A stretch of DNA of 64,000 nt from JAJFJD01 sp965228975. Lineage in GTDB: Bacteria; Pseudomonadota; Alphaproteobacteria; UBA8366. The notes under the pieces were generated by a model, which saw nothing but the letters and a program-made list of their open reading frames with translations, was not told where the DNA came from and did not search any database. The stretch is taken from contig OZ245851.1 in assembly GCA_965228975.1 (NCBI GenBank), positions 4,092,001 through 4,156,000 on the forward strand, given 5' to 3'. Position 1 is the stretch's first letter, and every line of letters starts with the position of its first letter. The position numbers were made by a program, and so were the translations under genes. Positions 53,156-61,960 of the stretch are shown in pieces.

Positions 53156-54067
53156 ATGACCCGAGATCTCATCGGATACGGGCGCGACCAGCCGGCCATC
53201 GAATGGCCGAACGGCGCGGCGGTCGCCGTTTCGATCGTTGTCAATTTCGAGGAAGGCGCGGAATTCTCGATCGAGCAGGGCGACCCCGCCGCCGAGCGTG
53301 TCGGCGAAGTACTGAGCGTGGTCCCGGCGGGTGTACGCGATATCGGGATGGAACAGATATTTGCCTACGGCATGCGCGCGGGTCTGTGGCGGTTCCTCGA
53401 TGCGCTGGACCGCCACGACCGGAAAGTCACATTTTTCATGTGCGGCCGCGCGATCGAACGCGTGCCGATACTCGCGGCCGAGGTCGTGACCCGAGGGCAC
53501 GAGCCCGCCTGCCATAGCTGGCGCTGGACGACACATGCGGAATTCACATCGGAAGACGAGGAGCGAGCGGTTCTCGAACGCTGCATCGCAGTTACCGAGG
53601 CGGCGACCGGCGAGCGACCGTATGGCTTCTTCTGCCGCGGCAGCGAGAGCATCTATACGCGGAAACTGCTTTGCGACCTGGACTTCGAGTACAACTCGAA
53701 CGCCTTCGACGACGACCTGCCCTACTACGATCAAGATGCCGGCCCGCGGCCGTTGCTGATCCTCCCCTACTCCCTGGACAGCAACGACATGAAGTTCTTT
53801 CACCCGAACGGCTTCGCCCGGTCGGCCGAATTCGTCGACTATGTCATCGACGCGCTCGACGTGTTGATCGAGGAAGGACGCCGGGGCATCCCGAAGCTGC
53901 TCAATATCGGGTTGCACCTGCGCATCACCGGCAGACCCGGCCGGTTCGCCGCGGTCGAGGCGATTTTGAACCACCTCGACGGGTTGGGCGAGCAAATCTG
54001 GGTCGCACCGCGACTTGAGATTGCGCGCCACTTTAAGGCGCACTATCACCCACTGCCCAAAGATTGA
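53156..54067 (+). CDS. Polysaccharide deacetylase-family protein, PuuE (allantoinase)-like
   Basis: A 303-residue NodB-fold protein. The N-terminus GYGRDQPAIEWPNGAAVAVSIVVNFEEGAE follows the PuuE pattern, a cofactor-independent allantoinase group, rather than chitin deacetylases; GHEPACHSWRWTTHAEF holds the His-X-X-X-X-His-like region. A signal peptide is absent, supporting a cytoplasmic ureidase. Hydrolysis of a cyclic ureide or imide is the best guess. It is third in the operon with the ThDP enzyme and quinone reductase; six bases separate it from the latter, and no ribosome-binding site is evident, so translation may be coupled. Confidence 0.82.
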   Translation: MTRDLIGYGRDQPAIEWPNGAAVAVSIVVNFEEGAEFSIEQGDPAAERVGEVLSVVPAGVRDIGMEQIFAYGMRAGLWRFLDALDRHDRKVTFFMCGRAIERVPILAAEVVTRGHEPACHSWRWTTHAEFTSEDEERAVLERCIAVTEAATGERPYGFFCRGSESIYTRKLLCDLDFEYNSNAFDDDLPYYDQDAGPRPLLILPYSLDSNDMKFFHPNGFARSAEFVDYVIDALDVLIEEGRRGIPKLLNIGLHLRITGRPGRFAAVEAILNHLDGLGEQIWVAPRLEIARHFKAHYHPLPKD

Positions 54068-54448
54068 GCAACGAAACGTGCCTGACGAAGGCAACGTATT
54101 CCGCACGCGTGCGCGGCGGCGGCCCCGTATCGGGCCTGTTCTACGGGGTCACGCCGCTCATCACGATGCTTTTCCTGCTGGTCTGCGTCATCATCGTGTA
54201 CCCGCCGCTCGTCTCCTAGCTGCCTGGGCTTCTGTATCGCTAGACGACGTTACACGATATGCGCTGGGAAACGCCGACCATGCCGGTCGACAACCAACTG
54301 AAACGGGACCGCGTGCGCAGTCCGTCCTTTGTACCGAAACACGAGGAACCGGCGTAGCGGTATTCCGAATACTTTGCGTCCGTGGCGACGAAGACCGCAA
54401 GCGCCGCACCGTAGAAAGCTCCTGCGAGGAATCGAGTCGTCGGGGCCG
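54068..54448. other. Spacer without a confident gene; possible transporter remnant
   Basis: 381 bases with no convincing gene. On the plus strand, frame 54064-54219 encodes a short tail with one strong hydrophobic helix (GVTPLITMLFLLVCVIIVYP) ending in TAG, which resembles the C-terminal end of a TRAP-type large permease (DctM), but nothing upstream matches that family. After it, both strands show only short frames (32 codons from 54261 on plus, 75 on minus), none with a good ribosome-binding site. I read it as degraded DNA next to a low-GC gene. Confidence 0.45.
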
Positions 54449-55450
54449 CTAGGGCGTATTCACCCAATCAGCAATTTCCCGAGCTACGTAGGGATTATCG
54501 AGATAGCCATAAAATTTATGCGGATTGCTCGTCTTCTTTCCAAGCCAGAAATTGTAGATCTTCCGATCAACGATGCTCTCGACATAACCCCACTTCTTCA
54601 TCTCCTTGAAATCGTCTTTCACGGTGGAGTCGTGGCAAATGAAATCATCTTGCGCCGATAGATTCACCCAATCCTTGATGATGTTTTTCGGATACCGTCC
54701 ATCGTCCGATTCGTCGGCATCATATAAGTTCTTTCGCACACCTGGTTCACCCAACGGGTTCCCGAGGGTTATCCATTTGGTGATTCGATTCTTAGTTTTC
54801 TGAACGTCACGATACTCGCTCATTTGCGAGAACTTCCACAACACGTCGTAGGAAACCATACATCCCATGCTGTGAGCGACAAGGCAGACGTCATCGCCGT
54901 CGATCAGCGCCTTCTTGAGCGGCCCCTGCAGCCGTTCCCGAACCGCCGATCCCGTTTTCCGCGTAAGAAGGTAGGCGCCCATATCGGCTGTGGCCGTCGA
55001 AATCAGCTTGTCCGACAAACCGCTTAGATTTCCCAAAACCGAGATCACAGACGCTACGTTGTCGATCCACCGGGCGTCGGGGTTATCGCGGAGGAGTTTC
55101 TTGTAGGCCGATTTGGTGTGGCTGCTATGCGCGTAGAGCAGCTCCAGTCCGTCATTATAGAACCCATCCGGCTCACATTTGGCGTTGTCATGGTCCGGAT
55201 CCCTTCCGCTGAGCCTGTCTGCCTTGCTGGGATTGCGTTCCAGGATCAACGCGTTGGATATGTCCCCGTAGTAAATGTGTTTGACCTTCACCCTATCGTC
55301 GCCGGATCGCTGCCGAATCCTAGCGGCAACGTCGGGATGCTTGCGGTCAAGACCGTGAAGAAGCGATCGCCGAACGATCCTGGCCTTTTCCTTTTCACTG
55401 GGCTTGGTCGACCGCCCATGAATAATGAATAGATGCTTTGTGCCAGGCAC
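54449..55450 (-). CDS. Alpha/beta hydrolase-like protein, low GC
   Basis: A 333-residue protein I start at a GTG (55450) because GGGGGA lies six bases upstream; an 86-codon upstream extension is noise from the aldehyde dehydrogenase locus. It opens KHLFIIHGRS (oxyanion-type HG), has the nucleophile elbow LVAHSMGCMVSYD (Ser194), a possible acid around Asp268/269 (LSAQDDF) and a plausible His311 (HKFYGYLDNPYVAREIADW). This is the layout of lipase/PGAP1-like hydrolases. The base composition and codon choice are clearly more AT-rich than all neighbours, suggesting acquisition. Substrate unknown. Confidence 0.78.
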   Translation of the reverse strand: MPGTKHLFIIHGRSTKPSEKEKARIVRRSLLHGLDRKHPDVAARIRQRSGDDRVKVKHIYYGDISNALILERNPSKADRLSGRDPDHDNAKCEPDGFYNDGLELLYAHSSHTKSAYKKLLRDNPDARWIDNVASVISVLGNLSGLSDKLISTATADMGAYLLTRKTGSAVRERLQGPLKKALIDGDDVCLVAHSMGCMVSYDVLWKFSQMSEYRDVQKTKNRITKWITLGNPLGEPGVRKNLYDADESDDGRYPKNIIKDWVNLSAQDDFICHDSTVKDDFKEMKKWGYVESIVDRKIYNFWLGKKTSNPHKFYGYLDNPYVAREIADWVNTP

Positions 55451-55523
55451 TTTGATTCCCCCATAAGTAGAAATGAAGAAATCATAATGCCGGACAGCCG
55501 TGTTATCCACAGAATGCAAAGTC

Positions 55524-55549
55524 GGCGCGCGAAATCGTGATCGCGCGCC
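55524..55549 (-). terminator. Hairpin after the phosphonate operon
   Basis: A perfect nine-base-pair stem GGCGCGCGA/TCGCGCGCC with an eight-base loop lies 8 bases beyond the aldehyde dehydrogenase stop codon on the minus strand. Only a short T-containing stretch (GACTTTGC) follows, so it may be a weak intrinsic terminator separating the phosphonate operon from the low-GC hydrolase gene. Confidence 0.5.
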
Positions 55550-55556
55550 CGTTTGC

Positions 55557-57017
55557 CTACCACCGCATGTGGACGTTCTTGATCCTGGTGTAGCTGAGCA
55601 TTTCGTCGAAACACTCTTCCTGGCCCAGGCCGCTCGACTTCCAGCCGCCGTAGGGCGCCCCGAGATAGCGGCCGTTGGCGTTGATCCACATGTAGCCGGC
55701 TTCGACACGTTCCACCGTCTCCATCGCGGTGCGATAGGACTCGGTCACCACCAGCGCAGTCAATCCGTATTCCAGGCCGTTCACCTCGGACAGCATGGTC
55801 TCGTAGTCGTTCCAGGTGATGATCGACATGACCGGCCCGAAGATTTCCTCGCGCGCGATCCGCATATTCGACGTCACGCCGTCGAAGACGGTCGGTTGCA
55901 CGAAGAAGCCGTTGGCCAACTCCGGCGCGTCGGGCGCGCCACCACCGGTCAGCAGCTTGGCCCCTTCCGATTGTCCGGAGTCGATCAACCCCATGACCCG
56001 GCTATGCTGCTTGTCCGACACGATCGGCCCGAGCTCCTTGTCGTCCTCCCACGGCAGGCCGACCGGCAGTGCATCCGCCAATTTGACCAATTCCTCGGCG
56101 ACCGCGTCATGCAGGCTTTCATGCACAAAGACACGCGATGTGGAACTGCAGGACTGGCCCTGCCGGTTCAGGTTCATGCCCTTCACCGCCAGCGACGCCG
56201 CCTTTTTCGGGTCGGCATCCGGGAAGATGATGATCGGGTTCTTGCCGCCAAGCTCCAAACTGACATGCTTCAAGTCGTCAGCCGCGGCCTTGGCGATCGC
56301 CTTGCCGGTCGCGACCGAGCCGACGACGCCGACGCGGCGCACATCCGGATGCGTGACCATCGCGTTACCCGTGACCGCGTCGCCGGTCACGACATTGACC
56401 ACGCCCGGCGGCAGCACCTCGTCACAAATTTCGGCGAAGCGCAGGCTCGACAACGGCGCCTGCTCCGACGCCTTGACGACCACCGTATTGCCGGTCGCCA
56501 AGGGCGCCGCCGATTTCTCGGCGCAGAAGCGGAACGGATGGTTGAACGGATTGATCTTCGCGACCACGCCATAGGGCTGGCGGCGCGTGAAGTTCAGATG
56601 CCCCGGCTCCTGCGAGAAGGTCTCGCCCTTCACCTCGCGTACCAAGCCCGCGAAATAGCGCAGCGTATCGGTCGTCCAATCCACGTCGCCGACCATGCCC
56701 GCGAGCTTGTTGCCGGAATCGACGCAATCCATCATGCCCAACTGGTCGCGGTTGGCGTCCAGCCGATCGGCCAGTTTCTCCAACAGGGCCGCCCGCTCGG
56801 TGATCGGGGTGCGGCTCCAATCCTTGAAGGCGGACTTGGCCGCCGCGACGGCGCGGTCGACGTCGCTTTCGTCGGCCATCGGCACGTCGCCGAGGTGTTC
56901 GCCGGTCGACGGATTGATCGTACCGAAAGTCTTTCCGGACGCACTCTCCTGCCATTCGCCGCCGATATAAAGGCCCTTCGGCGAGAACTTAAGGTCGGGA
57001 CTTGCTTGGTGTGTCAT
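55557..57017 (-). CDS. phnY: Aldehyde dehydrogenase, probable phosphonoacetaldehyde dehydrogenase
   Basis: A 486-residue NAD(P)-dependent aldehyde dehydrogenase starting at the ATG at 57017 (GGAGGGG upstream). Motifs: INPFNHPF, VSLELGGKNP with Glu255 and RQGQSCSSTSR with Cys290. Position in the operon with phosphonoacetate hydrolase and the phosphonate importer makes oxidation of phosphonoacetaldehyde to phosphonoacetate (the PhnY reaction described in Sinorhizobium meliloti) the most economical role; the symbol rests on that context. Other aldehydes cannot be excluded. Last gene of the operon, 13 bases after the alcohol dehydrogenase. Confidence 0.8.
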   Translation of the reverse strand: MTHQASPDLKFSPKGLYIGGEWQESASGKTFGTINPSTGEHLGDVPMADESDVDRAVAAAKSAFKDWSRTPITERAALLEKLADRLDANRDQLGMMDCVDSGNKLAGMVGDVDWTTDTLRYFAGLVREVKGETFSQEPGHLNFTRRQPYGVVAKINPFNHPFRFCAEKSAAPLATGNTVVVKASEQAPLSSLRFAEICDEVLPPGVVNVVTGDAVTGNAMVTHPDVRRVGVVGSVATGKAIAKAAADDLKHVSLELGGKNPIIIFPDADPKKAASLAVKGMNLNRQGQSCSSTSRVFVHESLHDAVAEELVKLADALPVGLPWEDDKELGPIVSDKQHSRVMGLIDSGQSEGAKLLTGGGAPDAPELANGFFVQPTVFDGVTSNMRIAREEIFGPVMSIITWNDYETMLSEVNGLEYGLTALVVTESYRTAMETVERVEAGYMWINANGRYLGAPYGGWKSSGLGQEECFDEMLSYTRIKNVHMRW

Positions 57018-57030
57018 ACTACCCCTCCGC

Positions 57031-58125
57031 TCAAGGCACGATGGCGGCCCGCAGCACCGACCGGTCGCCGGCGCAAGCGAATGCCTCGTCCAATTGATCG
57101 AGTGAAAATTTTGAATCGACCATTTCCGCGAACGGGAAACGGTCACGGTTGGCCATCACGAAATCCAACGCCTGAATAAGATGGCGCGGATGATAGTTGT
57201 GGACGCCCTTGACGCTGATCCAGCCGCGCAAAATAGCGTTGCCGTCCAACGTGAAATTCGACTCCGGGTTGACCAGGCCGCCGATCACATACCGCCCGCC
57301 GATCCGCAGCATGCGGATGCCGACCGGCACCGCTTCCGGATAGCCGCAGACCTCGATACAGACGTCGGCGCCGTCCGGCGGACAATCGGCGCGCACGGCG
57401 GCGACCAGATCGTCTTCCCCCATGGCCGAAATGTCATAGGTGACGTCGGCGCCGAACTTCTTGGCCAACGTCAGCCGATCCGCCACGGCGTCCAAGCCGA
57501 TCACGCGGCGCGCGCCCCGTGCCTTGGCGATGGCGCAGCCGTACAGACCGAGCAGCCCCAGACCCTGCACCACGACGGTGCCGCCGACGTCGATCTCCGC
57601 CGCCTCGGTGACGGAAATCATCGTCGCGACACCGCAGTTCAGCGGCGTCGCCTCCTCGTCGGAAATCTCATCGGGCAGTTTGAGGATTCCCGTCCCCGGT
57701 AGGATGTAGCAATAGTCCGCGAACCCGCCCAGGAAATGCGGGTCGTCCTCGACAAGATCGTGACCGTATTTGCGCAGGCCCGGGGACTTCTGCGGCATGT
57801 CGTGGACATCACGGTAATAAGAATCGCCGTGGTGAAAGAACTCAGTCCAGGTGACCCGGTCGCCCACGGCCAGCGGATCGCCGCGCATATCGTGGGAAAT
57901 CGTTTCGCCGAGCTGCTCGATCACGCCGATGATCTCATGCCCGAGAATTCCGGGACATGGATTCGGCCGGTGCCCGAGATAGGAATGGATATCGGACCGG
58001 CAGATCGTGGACATCGTTATTCGCGCAAGCACCTCGTCCGGCTTCACGTCCCGGACCGGGTACTCCCGAACCACAAAAGGTGTGTTAGGCGCGTCATAGA
58101 CGACGGCCCTTCCAGTCTTCGCCAT
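57031..58125 (-). CDS. Zinc-type alcohol dehydrogenase associated with phosphonate catabolism
   Basis: A 364-residue MDR enzyme. The catalytic zinc site is kept (STICRSDIHSYLG with Cys42; LGHEIIG with His63-Glu64) and the nucleotide motif is QGLGLLGLYG. The structural-zinc cysteines are absent; the lobe reads WTEFFHHGDSYYRDVHD with a His-rich stretch instead. This matches the type of alcohol dehydrogenase proposed from gene neighbourhoods to belong to phosphonate catabolism (the TIGRFAM HpnZ idea, as I recall it). It would oxidise a hydroxyalkylphosphonate to the aldehyde. GGAGG precedes the ATG. Confidence 0.83.
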   Translation of the reverse strand: MAKTGRAVVYDAPNTPFVVREYPVRDVKPDEVLARITMSTICRSDIHSYLGHRPNPCPGILGHEIIGVIEQLGETISHDMRGDPLAVGDRVTWTEFFHHGDSYYRDVHDMPQKSPGLRKYGHDLVEDDPHFLGGFADYCYILPGTGILKLPDEISDEEATPLNCGVATMISVTEAAEIDVGGTVVVQGLGLLGLYGCAIAKARGARRVIGLDAVADRLTLAKKFGADVTYDISAMGEDDLVAAVRADCPPDGADVCIEVCGYPEAVPVGIRMLRIGGRYVIGGLVNPESNFTLDGNAILRGWISVKGVHNYHPRHLIQALDFVMANRDRFPFAEMVDSKFSLDQLDEAFACAGDRSVLRAAIVP

Positions 58126-58144
58126 CAGCGAATCCTCCGTTTCC

Positions 58145-59398
58145 TCAATTCACGCCGTTGAGCGCGAAGTCGAACAGCTCATGGCTGCGCAGCCCGCCGG
58201 CCGCGCCCCGCGCCGCATAGGTCTCGTTCAGCGGATCGCTGATGACGAAGGGCACATTCGCTTCGTGCAGGCTGCCATGGGTGCGCAACCGCGTGCCCTT
58301 GAGCGCGGACAGGTCGTGGTCGACCTCGCGGCCGCCGATGACGGTCTTCTTGTCGCCCAACACGGCGACGTCGCCTTCGCGGTCCAGCGGCTGTTCCAAT
58401 TTCTTGACCACCTGCTCGGCAGACCAAACGTTCTCGAGGCCGGGCACGCCGTCGATCGCGGCGATGACGCTGTCCGCCGACGTCCCGTTGTGGCAGTACA
58501 CCCGGACGAATCCGCCGAGCGCGCCGTGATGACCGACAAAGGCGTCGGTGATCGGGCAGATGACGGTGCAGGCGCCCTCGCCCAACGCATCGTCCAAGAT
58601 GTCCTGCAGCCAGACGACATTGGGCTCGCCGTTGTCGTCGGCCTTGTCGCCCATGCCGTGATCGGCGGTCAGGGCCACAACCGCGCCCAATTCCTTGAGC
58701 CGTCCGAACCGCGCGTCGAGATCGCGATAGAATTGATCCGCGACCGGCGCGCCGGGCGCGTGGGTGTGTTGGATGAAGTCGGTCAGCGACAGGTAGAGAA
58801 TATCCGGCCGCCGTTCCTCCAGCAGCTTGATGCCGGCATCGAGCACGAACAGCGACAGTTCGGCCGAATACATGTCCGGATGCGGCTGCCCGACGTAGTC
58901 GAGGACGTCCTCGATGCCGTTCTCCGCCATGGTGCATTGATCGGCGAACTGGGTGGAGAAGCTGACCGAGCCGTTCGACAGGTCCATGTCCTTCTGCAGC
59001 TGCTGGCGCAGTTTGTCCTTCGCCGTCACCGAAGCGACCTTGAGCCCATGCCGCGAGAATTCGGACATCACCGACCGGGCCCGCAACAGTTCCGGCCCGG
59101 TCATCACGACCGGCTCGTTGGTCGCACGGTCGAGATAGAAGTTGCCGGAGATGCCGTGCACTTCCGGCTCGGTCCCGGTGACGATGGACATGTTGTTCGG
59201 GCAGGTGAAGCTGGGCATGCTGCCCCGCGCCACGGCGTAGAACCCGTCCTTCATGAAGCGCTCGATGTTCGGGATGATCCCGGACTTGAGGCCGGCGTCG
59301 AAATATTCCGGATCGCCGCCATCGATACAGACGACCGCAACCGGCCGTGTCGGCTTGGCATAGGTGACGCCATTCAGGTCGATGCTGTCACTGCTCAT
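58145..59398 (-). CDS. phnA: Phosphonoacetate hydrolase
   Basis: A 417-residue alkaline-phosphatase-superfamily hydrolase cleaving phosphonoacetate to acetate and phosphate. Metal and nucleophile regions are in order: VVCIDGGDPEYFDAG (first Asp), SMPSFTCPNNMSIVTG with the nucleophilic Thr65, LYLSLTDFIQHTHAPG (Asp, His), ALTADHGMGDK (Asp-His) and RTHGSLHEANVPF (last His). These match the known PhnA of S. meliloti and Pseudomonas as I recall them. The start has AGGAGA eight bases upstream. It is followed by the alcohol and aldehyde dehydrogenase genes. Confidence 0.93.
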   Translation of the reverse strand: MSSDSIDLNGVTYAKPTRPVAVVCIDGGDPEYFDAGLKSGIIPNIERFMKDGFYAVARGSMPSFTCPNNMSIVTGTEPEVHGISGNFYLDRATNEPVVMTGPELLRARSVMSEFSRHGLKVASVTAKDKLRQQLQKDMDLSNGSVSFSTQFADQCTMAENGIEDVLDYVGQPHPDMYSAELSLFVLDAGIKLLEERRPDILYLSLTDFIQHTHAPGAPVADQFYRDLDARFGRLKELGAVVALTADHGMGDKADDNGEPNVVWLQDILDDALGEGACTVICPITDAFVGHHGALGGFVRVYCHNGTSADSVIAAIDGVPGLENVWSAEQVVKKLEQPLDREGDVAVLGDKKTVIGGREVDHDLSALKGTRLRTHGSLHEANVPFVISDPLNETYAARGAAGGLRSHELFDFALNGVN

Positions 59399-59456
59399 AT
59401 AAAGGGTCTCCTATTTCTATTCGTTGGAAGCCATGCATCGGAGTCTTAGGCTTCGC

Positions 59457-60302
59457 TCATTTCATCTTCATGACATAGTTCCGCGCCCAGGCCGAAATCG
59501 CTTCGGAAATCAGCACCAGCACGATGATGGAAAGGATGATCGCCGCCACCCGCTCGGTTTCGATCTGCATGACGTTGCGCTTGAGGTACCAACCCATGCC
59601 GCCCGCGCCGAAGAACCCGACGACCGTGGCGGCGCGGAAGGCGACATCCCACGTGTAAATGCCGATACCGGTGAAGGCGACGCGCACCTGGGGGAAGACA
59701 CCGAACACCATGACCTGGAACAGGTTGGCGCCGGTCGCCCACATCGCCTCGACCGGACCCATGTCGATCGCCTCGATCTCCTCGGCGAACAGCTTGGCGG
59801 CGAACCCGGCGCTGAACAGCGTCAGCGCCAGCACGCCCGGCAGCATCCCAAACCCGAGGATCGAGACGAACAGGATCGTCCAGATCGTTTCGTGCACAGC
59901 ACGGCAGGACATGCTGAGCAGCCGCGCGCCGGGATACACGAACAACCGGCTCGGCGTCATATTGTAGGCGGCGAACCAGGCCAACGGGATCGTGATCAGG
60001 AGGCCGAACAACGCACCCAGATACGCCATCTGAATGGTTTCGATGACCGACCCAATATAGTCGGTGTCCATGATGTATTCGATGTCGGCGGGGTAGTACC
60101 GGTTCGCTAGGATTTCCCCCATGCGGCCGAACATGCCGAACACCCGGTCGAGCGGGATTTTGAGATACTCGATGCTGAAAACGATCACGGTGAATGCCGT
60201 CAGCCACGATCCGTAGGAGATCAGCGATTGCGGAAAACGGAATCGGCGCCATTCGCGGGGCGGTTCGGCAACTGCCGTGGCGGCTATGTCACGTGGTGCC
60301 AT
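59457..60302 (-). CDS. phnE: Phosphonate ABC transporter permease (second PhnE)
   Basis: A 281-residue permease starting at the ATG at 60302; an upstream 12-codon extension overlaps the other permease gene. About six hydrophobic helices, with the PhnE-type stretches YIGSVIETIQMAYLGALFG, SMSCRAVHETIWTILFV, and GPVEAMWATGANLFQVMVFGV, which contains the coupling loop. Two PhnE paralogs in tandem are common in phosphonate importers. 58 bases before phnA. Confidence 0.92.
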   Translation of the reverse strand: MAPRDIAATAVAEPPREWRRFRFPQSLISYGSWLTAFTVIVFSIEYLKIPLDRVFGMFGRMGEILANRYYPADIEYIMDTDYIGSVIETIQMAYLGALFGLLITIPLAWFAAYNMTPSRLFVYPGARLLSMSCRAVHETIWTILFVSILGFGMLPGVLALTLFSAGFAAKLFAEEIEAIDMGPVEAMWATGANLFQVMVFGVFPQVRVAFTGIGIYTWDVAFRAATVVGFFGAGGMGWYLKRNVMQIETERVAAIILSIIVLVLISEAISAWARNYVMKMK

Positions 60303-60312
60303 CGTCCGCCCC

Positions 60313-61149
60313 TCAGATCGTCCGCCGGCGGATCGCATGCGAAATCGCCTCGCCGAGCAAGATTATGATCAGGATCGCGAGGATCACCGTCGTCACCCCG
60401 TGATAGTTGAAGGTGTTCATTTGCCGGAAGAACACGAGGCCGAGCCCGCCGGCACCCACCAGTCCCAGGATCGCCGAGCGCCGGATATTGATCTCCCACT
60501 CAAAGATCACGACGCCGATGATCTGCGGCAGGACTTGCGGCAGGACGGCATAGAGAAAGACCTGGAACGGACCGCCGCCGACCGCACGGATCGCCTCGAC
60601 CGGGCCGTGGTCGATATCCTCGATCGCCTCGGCGGACATCTTCGCGATGAACCCGACCGATCGCACGGCGATGGCGAAGACACCCGCCATCGCGCCGAGC
60701 CCCATTACCGCGACGAAGAACAGTGCCCAGACGATCTCATGGATCGACCGGCTCATCGTCATCATCAGGCGCGCCAAGGGATAGGTGATCGGCTTGAACG
60801 GCGTAATGTTCATCGCCCCGAACCAGGCGGCCGGAATGCAGATGATCACGCCCAGGAAGGTGCCGAGGCAGGCGATCAGCAACGTCTCGATCGCCGGGCC
60901 GAGCAAGGTGGGAAACAGCTCGAAGTCGATGCCGATGAACCGGTTGGTCGCTTCCAGCACGTTGCCGACGCTGCCGATCCGTTCCCAATCGGTATCTTTC
61001 ACAACGGTAACGTCGACGCTCCACACCACCAGCGCCAACAGCACGGTGGTCACGATCGCGGAGATCGTGCGCTTGCGCCGCCGCGTCGCGAGAATCGTCT
61101 CGGTCGACAGATCGACGGGCGCTATGTCGCTGGTTGCGGTCACCGGCAT
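60313..61149 (-). CDS. phnE: Phosphonate ABC transporter permease (first PhnE)
   Basis: A 278-residue permease paralogous to the next gene: ATNRFIGIDFELFPTLLGPAIETLLIACLG, MTMSRSIHEIVWALFFV and GPVEAIRAVGGGPFQVFLYAVLPQV in parallel positions. The ATG at 61149 sits directly after GAGGGA; a GTG two codons in (61143) has better spacing and may be the real start. The ribosome-binding site overlaps the phnC stop, so translation is coupled to phnC. Confidence 0.92.
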   Translation of the reverse strand: MPVTATSDIAPVDLSTETILATRRRKRTISAIVTTVLLALVVWSVDVTVVKDTDWERIGSVGNVLEATNRFIGIDFELFPTLLGPAIETLLIACLGTFLGVIICIPAAWFGAMNITPFKPITYPLARLMMTMSRSIHEIVWALFFVAVMGLGAMAGVFAIAVRSVGFIAKMSAEAIEDIDHGPVEAIRAVGGGPFQVFLYAVLPQVLPQIIGVVIFEWEINIRRSAILGLVGAGGLGLVFFRQMNTFNYHGVTTVILAILIIILLGEAISHAIRRRTI

Positions 61150-61154
61150 TCCCT

Positions 61155-61907
61155 CTAGAGGACTTCCATGGCGTAAATCTCGTCGAGCTTCGCTTCGTTC
61201 ATCTGCTCGGTCGGGCCGGCGAACATGGTCACGCCGTCCTGCAGGCCGATGATCTTGTTGCAGAACTCCATGGCCAGTTTCACGTCATGGATGTTGCAGA
61301 GGCAGGGAACGTTCAACTCCTGCGCCATCGTTTTGACGAGTCCCATGATTTCGCGCGAAATCTTCGGGTCGAGCGCCGAGGTCGGCTCGTCGAGCAGCAT
61401 CAGTTTCGGGTCCTGCATCAGCGCGCGGGCGATGCCGACGCGCTGGCGCTGACCGCCGGACAATTCATCCGCCCGTTTGTCGACATGGTCGGATAGGCCG
61501 ACCCGGTCGAGCAGCTTCAGCGCATGATCGATATCGTCGCGCGGAAAGGCGCGGAAAAGCGTTCGCAGATTGCTCGTGTAGCCGAGCCGGCCGGATAGCA
61601 CGTTGTCCATCACGCTCATCCGGTTGATAAGGTTGAATTCCTGGAAGATCATGCCGATGTCGCGGCGCGCCCGGCGCAACTCCTTGCCCGAGAGGGTCGT
61701 CATCTCCTGCCCGTCGAAGACGATGCTGCCCGACGTCGGGGGGACCAACCGGTTGATGCAGCGGATCAGCGTCGATTTGCCCGCGCCGCTCGGTCCGATG
61801 ATCGCGAAGAAATCGTCGCCTTCGACATCGAACGATATTCCCTTGAGGATGTCCGGCCCCTTGGCGCTATACCGCGCGTACAGGTCCGATACTTCCAAGA
61901 CTGCCAT
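61155..61907 (-). CDS. phnC: Phosphonate ABC transporter ATP-binding protein
   Basis: A 250-residue ATPase: Walker A GPSGAGKST, Q-loop IGMIFQEFNLINRMSV, signature LSGGQRQRVGIARAL, Walker B LMLLDEPTSALDP and His switch CNIHDV. The FNLINRMSV and DHVDKRADELSGGQ segments are typical of PhnC. It energises the two PhnE permeases. It is separated from phnD by a strong hairpin, so its expression may be lower than that of the binding protein. Confidence 0.93.
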   Translation of the reverse strand: MAVLEVSDLYARYSAKGPDILKGISFDVEGDDFFAIIGPSGAGKSTLIRCINRLVPPTSGSIVFDGQEMTTLSGKELRRARRDIGMIFQEFNLINRMSVMDNVLSGRLGYTSNLRTLFRAFPRDDIDHALKLLDRVGLSDHVDKRADELSGGQRQRVGIARALMQDPKLMLLDEPTSALDPKISREIMGLVKTMAQELNVPCLCNIHDVKLAMEFCNKIIGLQDGVTMFAGPTEQMNEAKLDEIYAMEVL

Positions 61908-61960
61908 ATCCGGTATTCCTGCCTAGTCGATACGCGCCGCAATCAAGATCGCGGCGGGAA

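Noticed and set aside
55500..57179. 559-codon open frame on the plus strand
   Set aside because: Antisense to the aldehyde dehydrogenase gene, which has a full set of catalytic motifs; the plus-strand product has none.
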